From Alloalcanivorax mobilis (GTDB lineage: Bacteria > Pseudomonadota > Gammaproteobacteria > Pseudomonadales > Alcanivoracaceae): DNA of 64,000 nt. A program made the position numbers and the translations under genes. Shown here piece by piece: positions 53,985 to 63,602 of this stretch; the stretch's first letter is position 1, and each line of letters opens with the position of its first letter. The stretch spans positions 156,877-220,876 of the forward strand of contig NZ_NMQZ01000003.1 of NCBI RefSeq assembly GCF_002864685.1, in the 5' to 3' direction. The notes under the pieces were generated by a model. The model searched no databases and had not been told where the DNA came from. It saw nothing but the letters and a program-made list of their open reading frames with translations.

Positions 53985-55081
53985 TGGCGGGTCCTCCGCT
54001 TAAACAGCCGGTCACCGTAATACAAGCCGAACACCGCGATCCCCGCCAACAGGTGAATCCATAACGTCGAGTAGAACCAGGGGTGTTCCTTGCCCGGCAG
54101 GTCAGCGATCCAACTGCGCATGGTCAGCAGCAGGCCGACGTAGAACATGTACCCCAGTACCGCCGGAATCATGCGCAGGAAACGGCCCTGCCGAGGATTC
54201 ACCCTGGCAAGCGGAATGGCCGCCAGACACATGATCGGAATGGTAAGAATCAGCGACCAGCGCCACTGCAATTCGGCCTGGGCTTTGTTGGAACCGTCCT
54301 CGATCAGCTCGGCGGTGGCGCGCCCGCGCACCTCTGGCGGCCGGCTGCTGGATCGCTCGTTACCGATGCGCACGCGAGCGGTTTCAAAGGCGACCTCGCG
54401 GTAATCAGCGGCGCCGGGCTTGCCCTGGTATTGAAAGCCATCGCGCAACTCCAGGTAGCTGATGTTGTCGTCTTGCACCAGCCGCCCGGTGCGCGCCCAC
54501 ACGGTAAGAATGCGGCCGGCTTCGTCGTCGCCGAAGCTGGCGTCGGCGACGAACACGTTCTCCAACACGCCTTCCTCGCGATTAAGACTCTCGGCGTAGG
54601 TGGCGCGCTGGGACTCGCCGTCGCCTTTGACATGGAACCGCCCCGGCGTGAGCAGCTCAAGCACCGACCGGCCTTTTTGCTCCTCGAAGATGCGGTTCAC
54701 CTCGGCGTCGCCCTTGGGCGTCACGTACAGAGAAAACAGCGCCACCACCGCCATCGCCACCAGCACTGGCGCGATCAGCGAACGGATCACCCGCGCGTTG
54801 CCCTGGCCGCCGGCGTGCAGCACCACCATTTCGTTGTCCATGTGCATGCGCCCCAGCACCAGCAGCAAGGCGATGTACAGGCTCAATGGCAGAATCATCT
54901 GCAGGAATTCCGGCAACCGGAACGCCATCACCATGAACAACGCATCCGCGGCGATCTGCCCGGCGGCAGCTTCGGCCAGATACTTGATAAAGCGACCACT
55001 GACCAGCACCATCACAAGAATGAAGGTGACCATCACCGTGGTCATGAATACCTGTCGATTAATGTAGCGGTGTAATATCAA
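53981..55081 (-). CDS. lptF: LPS export ABC transporter permease LptF
   Basis: 366 aa if TTG at 55081 is the start, which gives M-ILHRYINRQVF, the usual short LptF N-terminus, and a family-standard length. The open frame extends to 55153 but would overlap the divergent pepA start. SGRFIKYLAEAAAGQI, VLLVLGRMHMDNEMVVLHAGGQG and the C-terminal VNPRQGRFLRMIPAVLGYMFYVGLLL block are typical. Divergent from pepA, as in most gammaproteobacteria; the shared promoter region is only about 60 bp. Confidence 0.95.
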   Translation of the reverse strand: MILHRYINRQVFMTTVMVTFILVMVLVSGRFIKYLAEAAAGQIAADALFMVMAFRLPEFLQMILPLSLYIALLLVLGRMHMDNEMVVLHAGGQGNARVIRSLIAPVLVAMAVVALFSLYVTPKGDAEVNRIFEEQKGRSVLELLTPGRFHVKGDGESQRATYAESLNREEGVLENVFVADASFGDDEAGRILTVWARTGRLVQDDNISYLELRDGFQYQGKPGAADYREVAFETARVRIGNERSSSRPPEVRGRATAELIEDGSNKAQAELQWRWSLILTIPIMCLAAIPLARVNPRQGRFLRMIPAVLGYMFYVGLLLTMRSWIADLPGKEHPWFYSTLWIHLLAGIAVFGLYYGDRLFKRRTRQ

Positions 55082-55140
55082 CGTCGGTCCCGCAACGAAT
55101 CCAGCCTCGCAATGCGCGGCATTGTAACCCAGGAGAGAGC

Positions 55141-56616
55141 ATGGAGTACGCAATTAGCCATACGGCCCTGCCGAAACTGAAAGCGGATTGCCTGATAATC
55201 CCATTGAGCAGCGCGTCATCCCTGCCGGAGAGTCTGCCCGATGAGACACGCGAAACGGTGGAGGCGTTCATCAAAGCCGGCGATTTTTCCGGCAACAAGG
55301 GCCAGATGGCATGGTTGCACCAGCCCGCCGGGGTGGCCGCCAGCCGCCTTCTGCTGGTCGGCTGCGGCGACAAAACGGAGCTCGATGGCCTGACCTTTCT
55401 TAAGCTGCTCGGGCGCGTCAGCAAAACCTTGCAGGGCGGCCCGGCCAAGCACGCCGTATGGCTGCTCGACACCCTGACGGTGAACAAGGATCTGCAATGG
55501 CAGGTTCGTGAAGGCACCCGGGTCACCGAAGAAGCCGCTTACCGATTCGATCTCTACCGCAGCAAGACCCCGAAGGCGGCCAGCCTGAAAAAGTGGACGT
55601 TCTGGCACCAGGCCGGTGACGCCGGCCTGAAAAAAGCCAGCAAGGTGGGCAAAGCGGTGGCCGCCGGCTCGGCGCTGGCGCGCGATCTGGGCAACCTGCC
55701 CCCCAACGATTGCTACCCGGAATATCTGGCCGGGCGCGCCCGTGAACTGGGCCGTGAATACGAAAAGCTGTCGGTGAAGATCATCAGCCAGGCCCAGGCG
55801 GAAAAGATGGGCATGGGCGCCTTCCACGCCGTCGCCAAGGGCAGCACCCGTGAGGGCTGCCTGATCGTGATGGAATACAAGGGCGCCAGCGGCGCGCCGG
55901 TGTCGCTGGTCGGCAAGGGCATTACCTTCGATACCGGGGGCATTTCCCTGAAGCCCGGCGCCAATATGGACGAAATGAAATACGACATGGGCGGCGCCGC
56001 CAGCGTGTTTGGCAGCGTCAAAACGGTGTGCGAATTGAAACTGCCGATTCACCTGGTGGCGGTGGTGGCGGCGGCGGAAAACATGCCCGATGGCGGCGCC
56101 ACCCGCCCCGGCGATATCGTCAAAACGCTGTCCGGACAGACCGTGGAGATTCTCAATACCGACGCCGAGGGCCGTCTGGTGCTGTGCGACGCGCTCACCT
56201 ATGTGCAGCAAAAACACAAGCCGCACACGGTGATCGACATCGCCACCCTGACCGGCGCCTGCGTGGTCGCCTTGGGTTCCCACGCCCAGGCGGTGTACAG
56301 CAACAATGACGAACTCGGCGAAGCACTGCTGGAAGCCGGCCGTACCACCGGCGATCGAGGCTGGCCAATGCCGCTCTGGGAAGACTATCAAAGCCAGCTG
56401 GACAGCCCGTTCGCCGACATGCAGAACATCGGCGGCCCCAAGGGGGGCTCGATCACCGCCGCCTGCTTTTTGCACCGCTTCGCCCGTGACGTGAAGTGGG
56501 CGCATCTGGACATCGCCGGCACCGCCTGGACCAGCGGCGGCAAGGAAAAGGGCGCCTCGGGGCGGCCGGTGCCGATGCTGACCCGCTATCTGATCAACCT
56601 GGCGGAGCAGGGCTGA
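55141..56616 (+). CDS. pepA: Leucyl aminopeptidase (M17)
   Basis: 491 aa. Two-metal M17 aminopeptidase, removing N-terminal residues from peptides; in E. coli PepA also binds DNA in XerCD recombination. The signature NTDAEGRLVLCDAL is present, with metal ligands in GKGITFDTGGISLKPG (Lys, Asp) and the C-terminal ACFLHRFARDVKWAHLDIAGTAW. The gene is divergent from lptF and leads the pepA-holC-valS set. The ATG at 55141 follows AGGAGAG. Confidence 0.96.
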   Translation: MEYAISHTALPKLKADCLIIPLSSASSLPESLPDETRETVEAFIKAGDFSGNKGQMAWLHQPAGVAASRLLLVGCGDKTELDGLTFLKLLGRVSKTLQGGPAKHAVWLLDTLTVNKDLQWQVREGTRVTEEAAYRFDLYRSKTPKAASLKKWTFWHQAGDAGLKKASKVGKAVAAGSALARDLGNLPPNDCYPEYLAGRARELGREYEKLSVKIISQAQAEKMGMGAFHAVAKGSTREGCLIVMEYKGASGAPVSLVGKGITFDTGGISLKPGANMDEMKYDMGGAASVFGSVKTVCELKLPIHLVAVVAAAENMPDGGATRPGDIVKTLSGQTVEILNTDAEGRLVLCDALTYVQQKHKPHTVIDIATLTGACVVALGSHAQAVYSNNDELGEALLEAGRTTGDRGWPMPLWEDYQSQLDSPFADMQNIGGPKGGSITAACFLHRFARDVKWAHLDIAGTAWTSGGKEKGASGRPVPMLTRYLINLAEQG

Positions 56617-56704
56617 CAGGCGACACGCGATACGCAAGCACGCCACCGGGCCCGGCCCACAGCGTGCTTGCGTGCCAGCGTGATGCGTGCCAGCGTCGAC
56701 CCCG

Positions 56705-57130
56705 ATGACCGAAATCCTGTTTTATATCACCGAGCAAGCCGGCGAAGGGGTGCGCGATGCCCTGGCCTGGCGTATCGCCGACAAAGCCTGGCGCCAGGGG
56801 CGCCAGGTCTACGTGCATTGCGAGAACGAACAGCACAGCCATCATCTTGATGCGCTGTTCTGGAGCCGGCCGGCCACCGGTTTCCTGCCCCACGGCCTGG
56901 CCGGCCAGGCGGCGCCGGTGGTGCTTGGCCACGGCGACAACCCCGGCGAACACCACGATGTGATGATCAACCTCAACCCACGGGTGCCGGACTTCGCCAC
57001 CCGTTTTCAGCGCGTGGCGGAAATGATCACCGGCGACGCGCCGCTGCGTGAAGCGGGCCGCGAGCGCTTTCGCTTTTACCGGGAGCGCGGGTTCGATATC
57101 CGCACCCACAAGCTCGACGATCACGGCTGA
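56705..57130 (+). CDS. holC: DNA polymerase III chi subunit
   Basis: 141 aa from ATG 56705. Chi links the clamp loader to single-strand binding protein. Seen: MTEILFYI start, then [35 protein letters not shown], and [12 protein letters not shown], all standard HolC blocks. Located between pepA and valS in the standard gammaproteobacterial order. The 88-bp gap from pepA contains short direct repeats of GCGTGC type but no clear terminator. Confidence 0.94.
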   Translation: MTEILFYITEQAGEGVRDALAWRIADKAWRQGRQVYVHCENEQHSHHLDALFWSRPATGFLPHGLAGQAAPVVLGHGDNPGEHHDVMINLNPRVPDFATRFQRVAEMITGDAPLREAGRERFRFYRERGFDIRTHKLDDHG

Positions 57131-57204
57131 AGGCGGCGCGCCCGCTCTCCTCCTGCGGTATACTCCGCCTCTCATTTTTTGCGGCAACAGACACAGCGGA
57201 CATC

Positions 57205-59976
57205 ATGGATAAAACCTACCAACCCGAGCGTATTGAGCAGTCCTGGTACCAGAGCTGGGAAAAAGCGGGCTATTTCCGCCCCTCCGGCCAGGGCGACCCC
57301 TTCGCCATCATGATCCCGCCGCCCAATGTGACCGGCAGCCTGCACATGGGCCACGCCTTCCAGGACACCATCATGGACACCCTGGTGCGCTACCGCCGCA
57401 TGCAAGGGCGCAATACCCTCTGGCAGGTAGGCACCGATCACGCCGGCATCGCCACTCAGATGGTGGTCGAGCGCCGGCTTGCCGCCGAGGGCAGCAACCG
57501 CCATCAGCTGGGCCGCGATCGCTTTATCGAAAAAGTGTGGGAATGGAAAGCGGAGTCCGGCGGCACCATTACCCGCCAGCTACGGCGCATGGGCGCCAGC
57601 GCGGACTGGTCCCGCGAGCGTTTCACCATGGACGACGGCCTCTCCAACGCGGTGCGCGAGGTGTTCGTGCGACTGCACCAGGAGGGGCTGATTTACCGGG
57701 GCAAACGGCTGGTTAACTGGGACCCGGCGTTGCACACGGCGATTTCGGATCTGGAAGTGGAAAATCGCGAAGAACAGGGCCACATGTGGCACTTCCGCTA
57801 TCCGCTTTCGGACGGCTCGGGGCACCTGGTGGTGGCCACCACGCGGCCAGAAACCATGCTCGGCGACACCGCCGTGGCCGTGCACCCCGACGACCCGCGC
57901 TACAAGGATCTGATTGGCCAGAGCATTCGTCTGCCCCTGACCGATCGTGATATCCCGATCATCGCCGACGACTACGTGGATCCGGATTTCGGTTCCGGCT
58001 GCGTGAAGATCACCCCGGCGCACGACTTCAACGATTACGAAGTCGGCAAACGCCACGATCTGCCGATGATCAATATTCTTACCATCGATGCCCAGCTCAA
58101 CGATGAAGTCCCCGAGCCCTATCGCGGCCTGGACCGTTACGACGCGCGCAAAAAAGTGATCGACGACCTGGATGCCCTGGGCCTGCTGGAAAAGGTGCAG
58201 GATCACACCCTGCAAGTACCCCGAGGTGACCGCTCCGGCGTGGTGATCGAACCCTACCTCACCGATCAATGGTTCGTGGCCGTGGAAAGCCTGGCGAAGC
58301 CGGCCATCGAGGCGGTGGAAAACGGCAGCATCCAGTTCGTGCCGAAGAACTACGAGAACATGTACTTTTCGTGGATGCGCGACCTGCAGGACTGGTGCAT
58401 TTCCCGGCAACTCTGGTGGGGCCACCGGATTCCCGCCTGGTACGACGAAAACGGCAACGTCTACGTGGGCCGTGACGAGGACGAAGTGCGCCGGAGCCAC
58501 AATTTGGGCGACATTCCGCTGAGCCAGGATGAAGACGTGCTCGACACCTGGTTCAGCTCCGCCCTGTGGACCTTCTCCACCCTGGGCTGGCCGGAACAAA
58601 CCGATGAGCTGAAGACCTTCCACCCTTCCGACGTGCTGGTCACCGGCTTCGACATCATCTTCTTCTGGGTCGCCCGGATGATCATGATGACGCTCAAATT
58701 CACCGGCGAAGTGCCCTTCAAGAAGGTCTACGTGCACGGCCTGGTGCGCGATGCCGAAGGGCAGAAAATGTCCAAGTCCAAGGGCAATGTGCTTGATCCG
58801 CTGGATCTGATCGACGGCATCGAGCTGGACACCCTGGTGGACAAGCGCACCCGGGGGCTGATGCAGCCTCAGAAAGAAAAGCAGATCGCCAAGCGCACCC
58901 GTAAGGAATTCCCCGACGGCATCAACAGCTACGGCACCGACGCGCTGCGTTTCACCTTTTTGTCGCTCGCCTCCACCGGCCGCGATATCAAATGGGACAT
59001 GGGCCGAATCGAGGGCTACCGCAACTTTTGCAACAAGATCTGGAACGCTGCCCGTTATGTGCTGATGAACACCGAAGGCCAGGACTGTGGTCTGGACGGC
59101 GAAATGACGTTGTCACTGGCGGACCGCTGGATCGTCAGCGCCCTGCAGCGCACCGAAAAAGAAGTCACCGAAGCGCTGGATCAATTCCGCTTCGACGTGG
59201 CCTCCCAGGCCGCCTACGAGTTCATCTGGAACGAGTACTGCGACTGGTATCTGGAGTTGTCCAAACCGGTGCTCTATGGCGACGACTACAGCGAAGCGGA
59301 GAAACGCGGCACCCGCCGTACCCTGGTGCGAGTATTGGAAGCAGTGCTGCGTCTGGCGCACCCGTTCATGCCGTTCATCACCGAGGAAATCTGGCAAAAG
59401 GTCGCGCCTCTGGCCGGCAAAACGACGGGTAAGGAGCACGACACCATCATGTGCCAGCCCTACCCCGCCGGCGAATCGGACCGCCTGGACACCGACGCGG
59501 AACGGGACATCGAGTGGATCAAGGCGGTGATCACCGCGATCCGCAATATCCGTGGCGAGATGCGCATTCCCCCCGGCAAGGATCTGGACGTGTTCCTGCA
59601 CAATGGCAAACAGGCCGACCACCAGCGCCTTGATGCCAACCATAATTTTCTCTGCCGCCTGGCCCGCCTCAACAGCCTGCGCTGGCTGAACCCGGAAGAC
59701 TCGGCGCCCGCCTCCGCCACCGGTCTGGTGGGCGATATGGAAATTCTGGTGCCGATGGCCGGCTTGATCGACAAGAACGCGGAGATCGAACGACTCGGCA
59801 AGGAAATCGACAAACTGCGCAATGAGGTAACCCGGGGCGACGCCAAACTGCGCAACCCCAACTTCGTCGATAAAGCGCCGCAAGAAGTGGTCGCCAAGGA
59901 GCGCGCGAAACTGGACGACTACCGCTCCCAGCAGGCACGCCTGGAAGAGCAGTTGGAGAAGATCAAGTACCTGTAA
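57205..59976 (+). CDS. valS: Valyl-tRNA synthetase
   Basis: 923 aa class I synthetase. HIGH-type motif in [13 protein letters not shown] (about 39-51), editing domain [22 protein letters not shown] at 521-525, anticodon-binding domain from about 640, and a C-terminal coiled-coil arm (residues about 855-923, ending [11 protein letters not shown]). No missing blocks. It is 74 bp after holC. Confidence 0.97.
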   Translation: MDKTYQPERIEQSWYQSWEKAGYFRPSGQGDPFAIMIPPPNVTGSLHMGHAFQDTIMDTLVRYRRMQGRNTLWQVGTDHAGIATQMVVERRLAAEGSNRHQLGRDRFIEKVWEWKAESGGTITRQLRRMGASADWSRERFTMDDGLSNAVREVFVRLHQEGLIYRGKRLVNWDPALHTAISDLEVENREEQGHMWHFRYPLSDGSGHLVVATTRPETMLGDTAVAVHPDDPRYKDLIGQSIRLPLTDRDIPIIADDYVDPDFGSGCVKITPAHDFNDYEVGKRHDLPMINILTIDAQLNDEVPEPYRGLDRYDARKKVIDDLDALGLLEKVQDHTLQVPRGDRSGVVIEPYLTDQWFVAVESLAKPAIEAVENGSIQFVPKNYENMYFSWMRDLQDWCISRQLWWGHRIPAWYDENGNVYVGRDEDEVRRSHNLGDIPLSQDEDVLDTWFSSALWTFSTLGWPEQTDELKTFHPSDVLVTGFDIIFFWVARMIMMTLKFTGEVPFKKVYVHGLVRDAEGQKMSKSKGNVLDPLDLIDGIELDTLVDKRTRGLMQPQKEKQIAKRTRKEFPDGINSYGTDALRFTFLSLASTGRDIKWDMGRIEGYRNFCNKIWNAARYVLMNTEGQDCGLDGEMTLSLADRWIVSALQRTEKEVTEALDQFRFDVASQAAYEFIWNEYCDWYLELSKPVLYGDDYSEAEKRGTRRTLVRVLEAVLRLAHPFMPFITEEIWQKVAPLAGKTTGKEHDTIMCQPYPAGESDRLDTDAERDIEWIKAVITAIRNIRGEMRIPPGKDLDVFLHNGKQADHQRLDANHNFLCRLARLNSLRWLNPEDSAPASATGLVGDMEILVPMAGLIDKNAEIERLGKEIDKLRNEVTRGDAKLRNPNFVDKAPQEVVAKERAKLDDYRSQQARLEEQLEKIKYL

Positions 59977-60254
59977 TCGCCTCGCCGGCGCGGCAAGGAG
60001 GGCGCTCTGAAGGGCCCCGCCGATCCGCGCCGGTACGGCAATACGCCCTCGCACCGCTTTTCCGGTCTGGCCTGTCAGTGGGAACGCTGTGACGCCGCTC
60101 CGATGGCGGTGTCTTTGGGCAACCCAACGCGCCTTCACGGCGTTCGCGTTGCGCTTTCCTCCCCGGGCCCTATTCTAAGGGTGATCACCTGATCGCTGGC
60201 GCCGCCAGCGGGCCGCCCGCGGCCGGTCATTTGTTTTTCCGACAAGGAGAACCC
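59977..60254. other. Intergenic region with GC-rich hairpins after valS
   Basis: About 280 bases. GACGCCG-CTCCGAT-GGCGGTGTC near 60090-60112 can fold with one mismatch and is followed by TTTGG, a possible valS terminator. CGCTGG-CGCCG-CCAGCG lies near 60193-60209. No other recognisable feature; no clear promoter for the next gene. Confidence 0.35.
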
Positions 60255-61067
60255 ATGCGTGTTGTTATTGCCTTGTGCGCCGTGTTAACGGCCTTCGCCA
60301 GCGTCACTCAAGCGGCCACCCCGGCGAGCCTGGAACAGGTTATTCAGAGCCCCCATCGCCAGGCCGGGGAACTGCTGCGTGACCAGTATCGGCATCCCAA
60401 GCAAACCCTGGAGTTCTTTCAGGTGCGGCCGGAAATGACGGTGGTGGAGATATGGCCCGGCGCCGGCGGCTGGTACACCTCGATCCTGGCGCCGTGGCTG
60501 CGTGACCGCGGCACGCTGTACGCGGCCCAGTTCCCGGCGGACAGCAAGGTGGCGTTTTTTCGCCGTTCACGGGCGGCCTTCGAGAAGAAACTGGCGACCC
60601 AGCCAGAGCTTTATGATCAGGTCAAGGTCACGGCGCTGGAAGCGCCTGAGCACCTGGACATCGCGCCAGCGGGCAGCGTCGACCGGGTGTTGACCTTCCG
60701 CAACGTGCACAACTGGGCCCAGGCGGGCGTCACCGATGCCGTGTTCACCAGTTTCTATAAAGCGCTCAAACCAGGTGGCCTACTCGGCGTGGTGGAACAC
60801 CGGGCCCCCGCCGGCCGGCCGTTGGAAGAGCAGCTTGAAAGCGGCTACATGACCGAAACCTATGTGATCGAAGCGGCGGAAAAAGCCGGCTTTGTTCTCG
60901 ATGGCAACAGCCCCGTGAACGCCAATCCCCGTGATACCGCCGAACATGCGCAGGGCGTATGGACACTGCCGCCCACATTGCGGCGGGGAGATCAGGATCG
61001 GGAGAAATACATGAACATCGGCGAGAGCGACCGCATGACCCTGCGTTTCCGCAAGCCGGGGCAATAG
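60255..61067 (+). CDS. Secreted SAM-methyltransferase-fold protein
   Basis: 270 aa from ATG 60255 (AAGGAG upstream). Signal peptide MRVVIALCAVLTAFASVTQA with cleavage after TQA|A. The mature part has a class I methyltransferase-like fold: VVEIWPGAGGWYTSILAPWL in place of the SAM loop, then FRNVHNWAQAG and LKPGGLLGVVEHRAP. The protein is therefore predicted to be exported, although SAM is not known in the periplasm. It resembles the COG4798 group of predicted methyltransferases; real activity unknown. Convergent with the TetR gene, 13 bp away. Confidence 0.85.
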   Translation: MRVVIALCAVLTAFASVTQAATPASLEQVIQSPHRQAGELLRDQYRHPKQTLEFFQVRPEMTVVEIWPGAGGWYTSILAPWLRDRGTLYAAQFPADSKVAFFRRSRAAFEKKLATQPELYDQVKVTALEAPEHLDIAPAGSVDRVLTFRNVHNWAQAGVTDAVFTSFYKALKPGGLLGVVEHRAPAGRPLEEQLESGYMTETYVIEAAEKAGFVLDGNSPVNANPRDTAEHAQGVWTLPPTLRRGDQDREKYMNIGESDRMTLRFRKPGQ

Positions 61068-61080
61068 CGCCGACGTCTTC

Positions 61081-61767
61081 TCAGGATGCCGGCTTTTCCA
61101 GAAAGCCCGGGCTGGCTTCGTTGCCCAGGATCGCCGCCTCGGCGATACCGATCATGACACGCTGACACTGCTCCAGCCGTTCCTGTGAAAACTCGCCGTT
61201 TTCGAAGATATACAGCGAATAGTTTTCCAGTGTCCAGAGCATGGTGCGCATCACCAGCGGATCCAGCTCGCGCCCGGTCAGGCGGCTGATCTCCGCGGTG
61301 ACCACGTCGGCGGCAATCTGCTGGGCGCGCACGCGATGTGGCGCCAGCGCCGACGCCGAGGAGCGGGCTTCCTCCATCATCAGTTTGATCACCGGCCCCA
61401 TGCTGACGTGGTAGTTGAAATACACACGGGTAGTGTTGGTGATGATCTGTTTGACCGACAGCGCCTGCCGCATTTCCTGGTGAAAATGCAGCAGCATGTT
61501 GTCGACAAAGATGCGATAAATGCTTTCCAGCACATCCATCTTGTTGCGAAAGTATTTATAGAACGTCCGCCGGGAGACGTTGGCGGCGTCCAGCAGATGC
61601 TGCACGGTGGTTCTGGCCAGGCCCCGCAAAGCGAATACCTGCACGGAATGAATCAGGATTTCCGCGCGCGCCTGGGAGCGCTGCTCGCCCTCTTCTTCGG
61701 CGTGCGCCTCAAGCACCTGATTTACGACCTGCCGGATGGCATCCAGGTCTTCACTGGAACGCTGCAC
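61081..61767 (-). CDS. TetR/AcrR family transcriptional regulator
   Basis: 228 aa with GTG start at 61767 and AGGGG upstream. Helix-turn-helix FALRGLARTTVQHLLDAANVSRRTFYKYFRNKMDVLES is typical. The C-terminal domain has MGPVIKLMMEEAR and TMLWTLENYSLYIFENG; ligand unknown. Its only close neighbour in the same direction is the DUF2061 gene upstream; targets cannot be named. Confidence 0.87.
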   Translation of the reverse strand: MQRSSEDLDAIRQVVNQVLEAHAEEEGEQRSQARAEILIHSVQVFALRGLARTTVQHLLDAANVSRRTFYKYFRNKMDVLESIYRIFVDNMLLHFHQEMRQALSVKQIITNTTRVYFNYHVSMGPVIKLMMEEARSSASALAPHRVRAQQIAADVVTAEISRLTGRELDPLVMRTMLWTLENYSLYIFENGEFSQERLEQCQRVMIGIAEAAILGNEASPGFLEKPAS

Positions 61768-61843
61768 TCGCTTTATCCCCTGATTTTGTTTACCCGGCAG
61801 CTAGCTTACCCAAGGACGGCCTTCCAAGTAAACAGTGAGTCTA

Positions 61844-62083
61844 TCAGGCGGGCAGAGCCGGCCCGGCCCCGGGATTGGCGCCCGCCCGGCGCCCCAACCG
61901 GCGTTTCCAGATCTTTTCATGAAAATGGTACGCGACGGTGTTGACGCACGGCTCCACCAGCGCGGTGGCGCCGCCGATCCGCCAATCGCCGGTCATTGCC
62001 CACACCACCAAAAAGGCCACACTGATGTGCATGGCGCCAAAACTGAACGTCTTCAGCACTCCGGAATCGACCGTCTTCAACAT
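61844..62083 (-). CDS. DUF2061 small membrane protein
   Basis: 79 aa from ATG 62083, with AGGAGG 5 nt upstream. KTFSFGAMHISVAFLVVWAMTG (helix 1) and a second helix with TALVEPCVNTVAYHFHEKIWKR are the hallmark of DUF2061 proteins. Function unknown. The C-terminal GRRAGANPGAGPALPA is low-complexity. A Fur-like box lies about 27-46 bp upstream. Confidence 0.82.
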   Translation of the reverse strand: MLKTVDSGVLKTFSFGAMHISVAFLVVWAMTGDWRIGGATALVEPCVNTVAYHFHEKIWKRRLGRRAGANPGAGPALPA

Positions 62084-62109
62084 GGGAACCTCCTGCGTCA
62101 TTACCCAAC

Positions 62110-62129
62110 ATTAATGGTTCTCATTTGAT
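62110..62129. promoter_or_regulatory. Possible Fur-type box
   Basis: On the minus strand ATCAAATGAGAACCATTAAT resembles the Fur pattern AATGAGAATCATTATT, with one or two mismatches in the core. It lies between the DUF2061 gene and the lipid kinase gene. Neither gene has a known iron role, so this is tentative. Confidence 0.3.
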
Positions 62130-62130
62130 A

Positions 62131-62156
62131 GCGAAAAGGAATAGATTCTATTTCGC
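62131..62156. promoter_or_regulatory. 26-bp interrupted palindrome
   Basis: GCGAAA-n2-GAAT-n2-ATTC-n2-TTTCGC: four paired arm blocks with 20 of 26 positions symmetric. It sits in the A/T-rich 209-bp region between the divergent DUF2061 and lipid kinase genes, so it could be an operator serving either. Nothing else is clear in 62157-62292. Confidence 0.4.
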
Positions 62157-62292
62157 GGAAAGCAAAAAACTATTGCGGAATTCTGGCGGTTAACTTTTGT
62201 TAATTGGCTCGCGGGCACCGGTGCTGGGGCGCAAATATCCTTACTCTACGATCTGATGATCACACTGAACTCTTGATAACGGACGGGACGAC

Positions 62293-63198
62293 ATGGATCG
62301 CAAAGCGCTGTTGATTCTGCATGGCAAACAGGCCGGTAACGAGGATATCCGCGAAGCCGTGATGGCGCGCCGGGAAGACGGCTGGGATCTGGCGGTGAGG
62401 GTGACCTGGGAAGACGGCGATGCCGAGCGTTACGTCAGGGAAGCGCTGTCGCTCGGTTACGCGACCCTGATCGCCGCCGGCGGCGACGGCTCGGTGCGGG
62501 ACATCACCCAGGCGCTGATGGAATCCGGGGAATCCGGCCTGGCCCTGGCCATCGTGCCGTTGGGCACCGCCAACGATCTGGCCACCGCGGCGGGCATCCC
62601 CGAAGCGCCCGCCGACGCCCTCGCCCTGCTCGACCGGCCCGCCGCCCCGGTGGATGTGATTCAGGCCAACGACAGCTACTTCCTGAACATGGCCACCGGC
62701 GGCTTTGGCACCGAAGTCACCTCGGAAACCTCGGAAGACTTGAAGAGCGTGCTCGGTGGCGCCGCCTATCTGCTCACCGGCCTGACCCGCTTCGCCGAAG
62801 TGCGCCCCGCCAAGGGCACCTTCAAGGGCCCTGATTTCGAATGGCAGGGGGAATTTCTCGCCCTCGGAGTGGGCAACGGCCGCCAGGCCGGTGGTGGCCA
62901 GCGCCTGTGTCCGGAGGCGAAACTCGACGACGGCCTGATGGACGTGGCCATTCTGCCCGCCGAAATGGACCTGCTCGCCGGGGTGAAAAAGCTGTTCAAC
63001 AATGGTGGCGTCGCTGACAACGAAGGGCTGTTCGTGCGTGCCCGCCTTAGTGAGTTGACCATCACCACCCCTGAGCCCATGCACCTGAATCTGGACGGTG
63101 AACCCTTGAAAGACACCGAGTTCACTCTTCGGCTGCACCCTCACGCGATTGCCCTGCACCTGCCCGAAGATTGCCCACTCACCGGCGACGCGGACTAA
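62293..63198 (+). CDS. yegS: YegS-type lipid kinase (diacylglycerol kinase catalytic domain)
   Basis: 301 aa, close to E. coli YegS (299). The nucleotide-binding AAGGDGSVRDITQAL (about 57-71), then VPLGTANDLATAAGIP (about 92-107), and MATGGFGTEVTSETSEDLK are the family blocks. YegS phosphorylates lipids such as phosphatidylglycerol in vitro. The stop overlaps the end of the convergent DUF2721 gene by 4 bp. Confidence 0.93.
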   Translation: MDRKALLILHGKQAGNEDIREAVMARREDGWDLAVRVTWEDGDAERYVREALSLGYATLIAAGGDGSVRDITQALMESGESGLALAIVPLGTANDLATAAGIPEAPADALALLDRPAAPVDVIQANDSYFLNMATGGFGTEVTSETSEDLKSVLGGAAYLLTGLTRFAEVRPAKGTFKGPDFEWQGEFLALGVGNGRQAGGGQRLCPEAKLDDGLMDVAILPAEMDLLAGVKKLFNNGGVADNEGLFVRARLSELTITTPEPMHLNLDGEPLKDTEFTLRLHPHAIALHLPEDCPLTGDAD

Positions 63199-63602
63199 CC
63201 CCGCTCTTCACCGTTTGCTTTGCTGTTCAGCGCCTTGAGTTGAACGTTCAGCGCGTTGGTGGAAATCAACACCTCCCACAGGGAATACAGCAGCGATATC
63301 GAGAGCGTGATCAGGCTGGCTCCAAACAGCACCACCCCCGGCATCTCCAGGTGCAGGTAGAGCGCGAACATGGAGAGCGTGCAGAGCAGAAAGCTCAGCA
63401 CGCCCGCCACTTGCATTCTCTGCGTCAACACCACCCTCCGATTGAGCATTTCTATCTGCAGCGTCGCCACTTCCTGATGGCCGGCTTTCTCCTCATCGGC
63501 CAGCTTGCGGATCAACTGGGCCAGCACCAGGAAGCGGTTGGTGTAGGCGAGCAGCAGCAGTGAGATGGCGGGGAACAGTAGGGCTGGCGTGGTGAGGGTC
63601 AT
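63195..63602 (-). CDS. DUF2721 membrane protein
   Basis: 135 aa. An N-terminal helix (LLFPAISLLLLAYTNRFLVLAQLIR), a central RRVVLTQRMQVAGVLSFLLCTLSMFALYLHLE, and a third (VVLFGASLITLSISLLYSLWE) give three membrane segments in the DUF2721 arrangement. Function not known. It overlaps yegS tail to tail. Upstream lies the repetitive end of the window. Confidence 0.85.
   Translation of the reverse strand: MTLTTPALLFPAISLLLLAYTNRFLVLAQLIRKLADEEKAGHQEVATLQIEMLNRRVVLTQRMQVAGVLSFLLCTLSMFALYLHLEMPGVVLFGASLITLSISLLYSLWEVLISTNALNVQLKALNSKANGEERG

Noticed and set aside
60226..60233. GGTCATTT half-site before the secreted methyltransferase gene
   Set aside because: Only one half is present without the GACA end or the 21-bp partner; likely chance.
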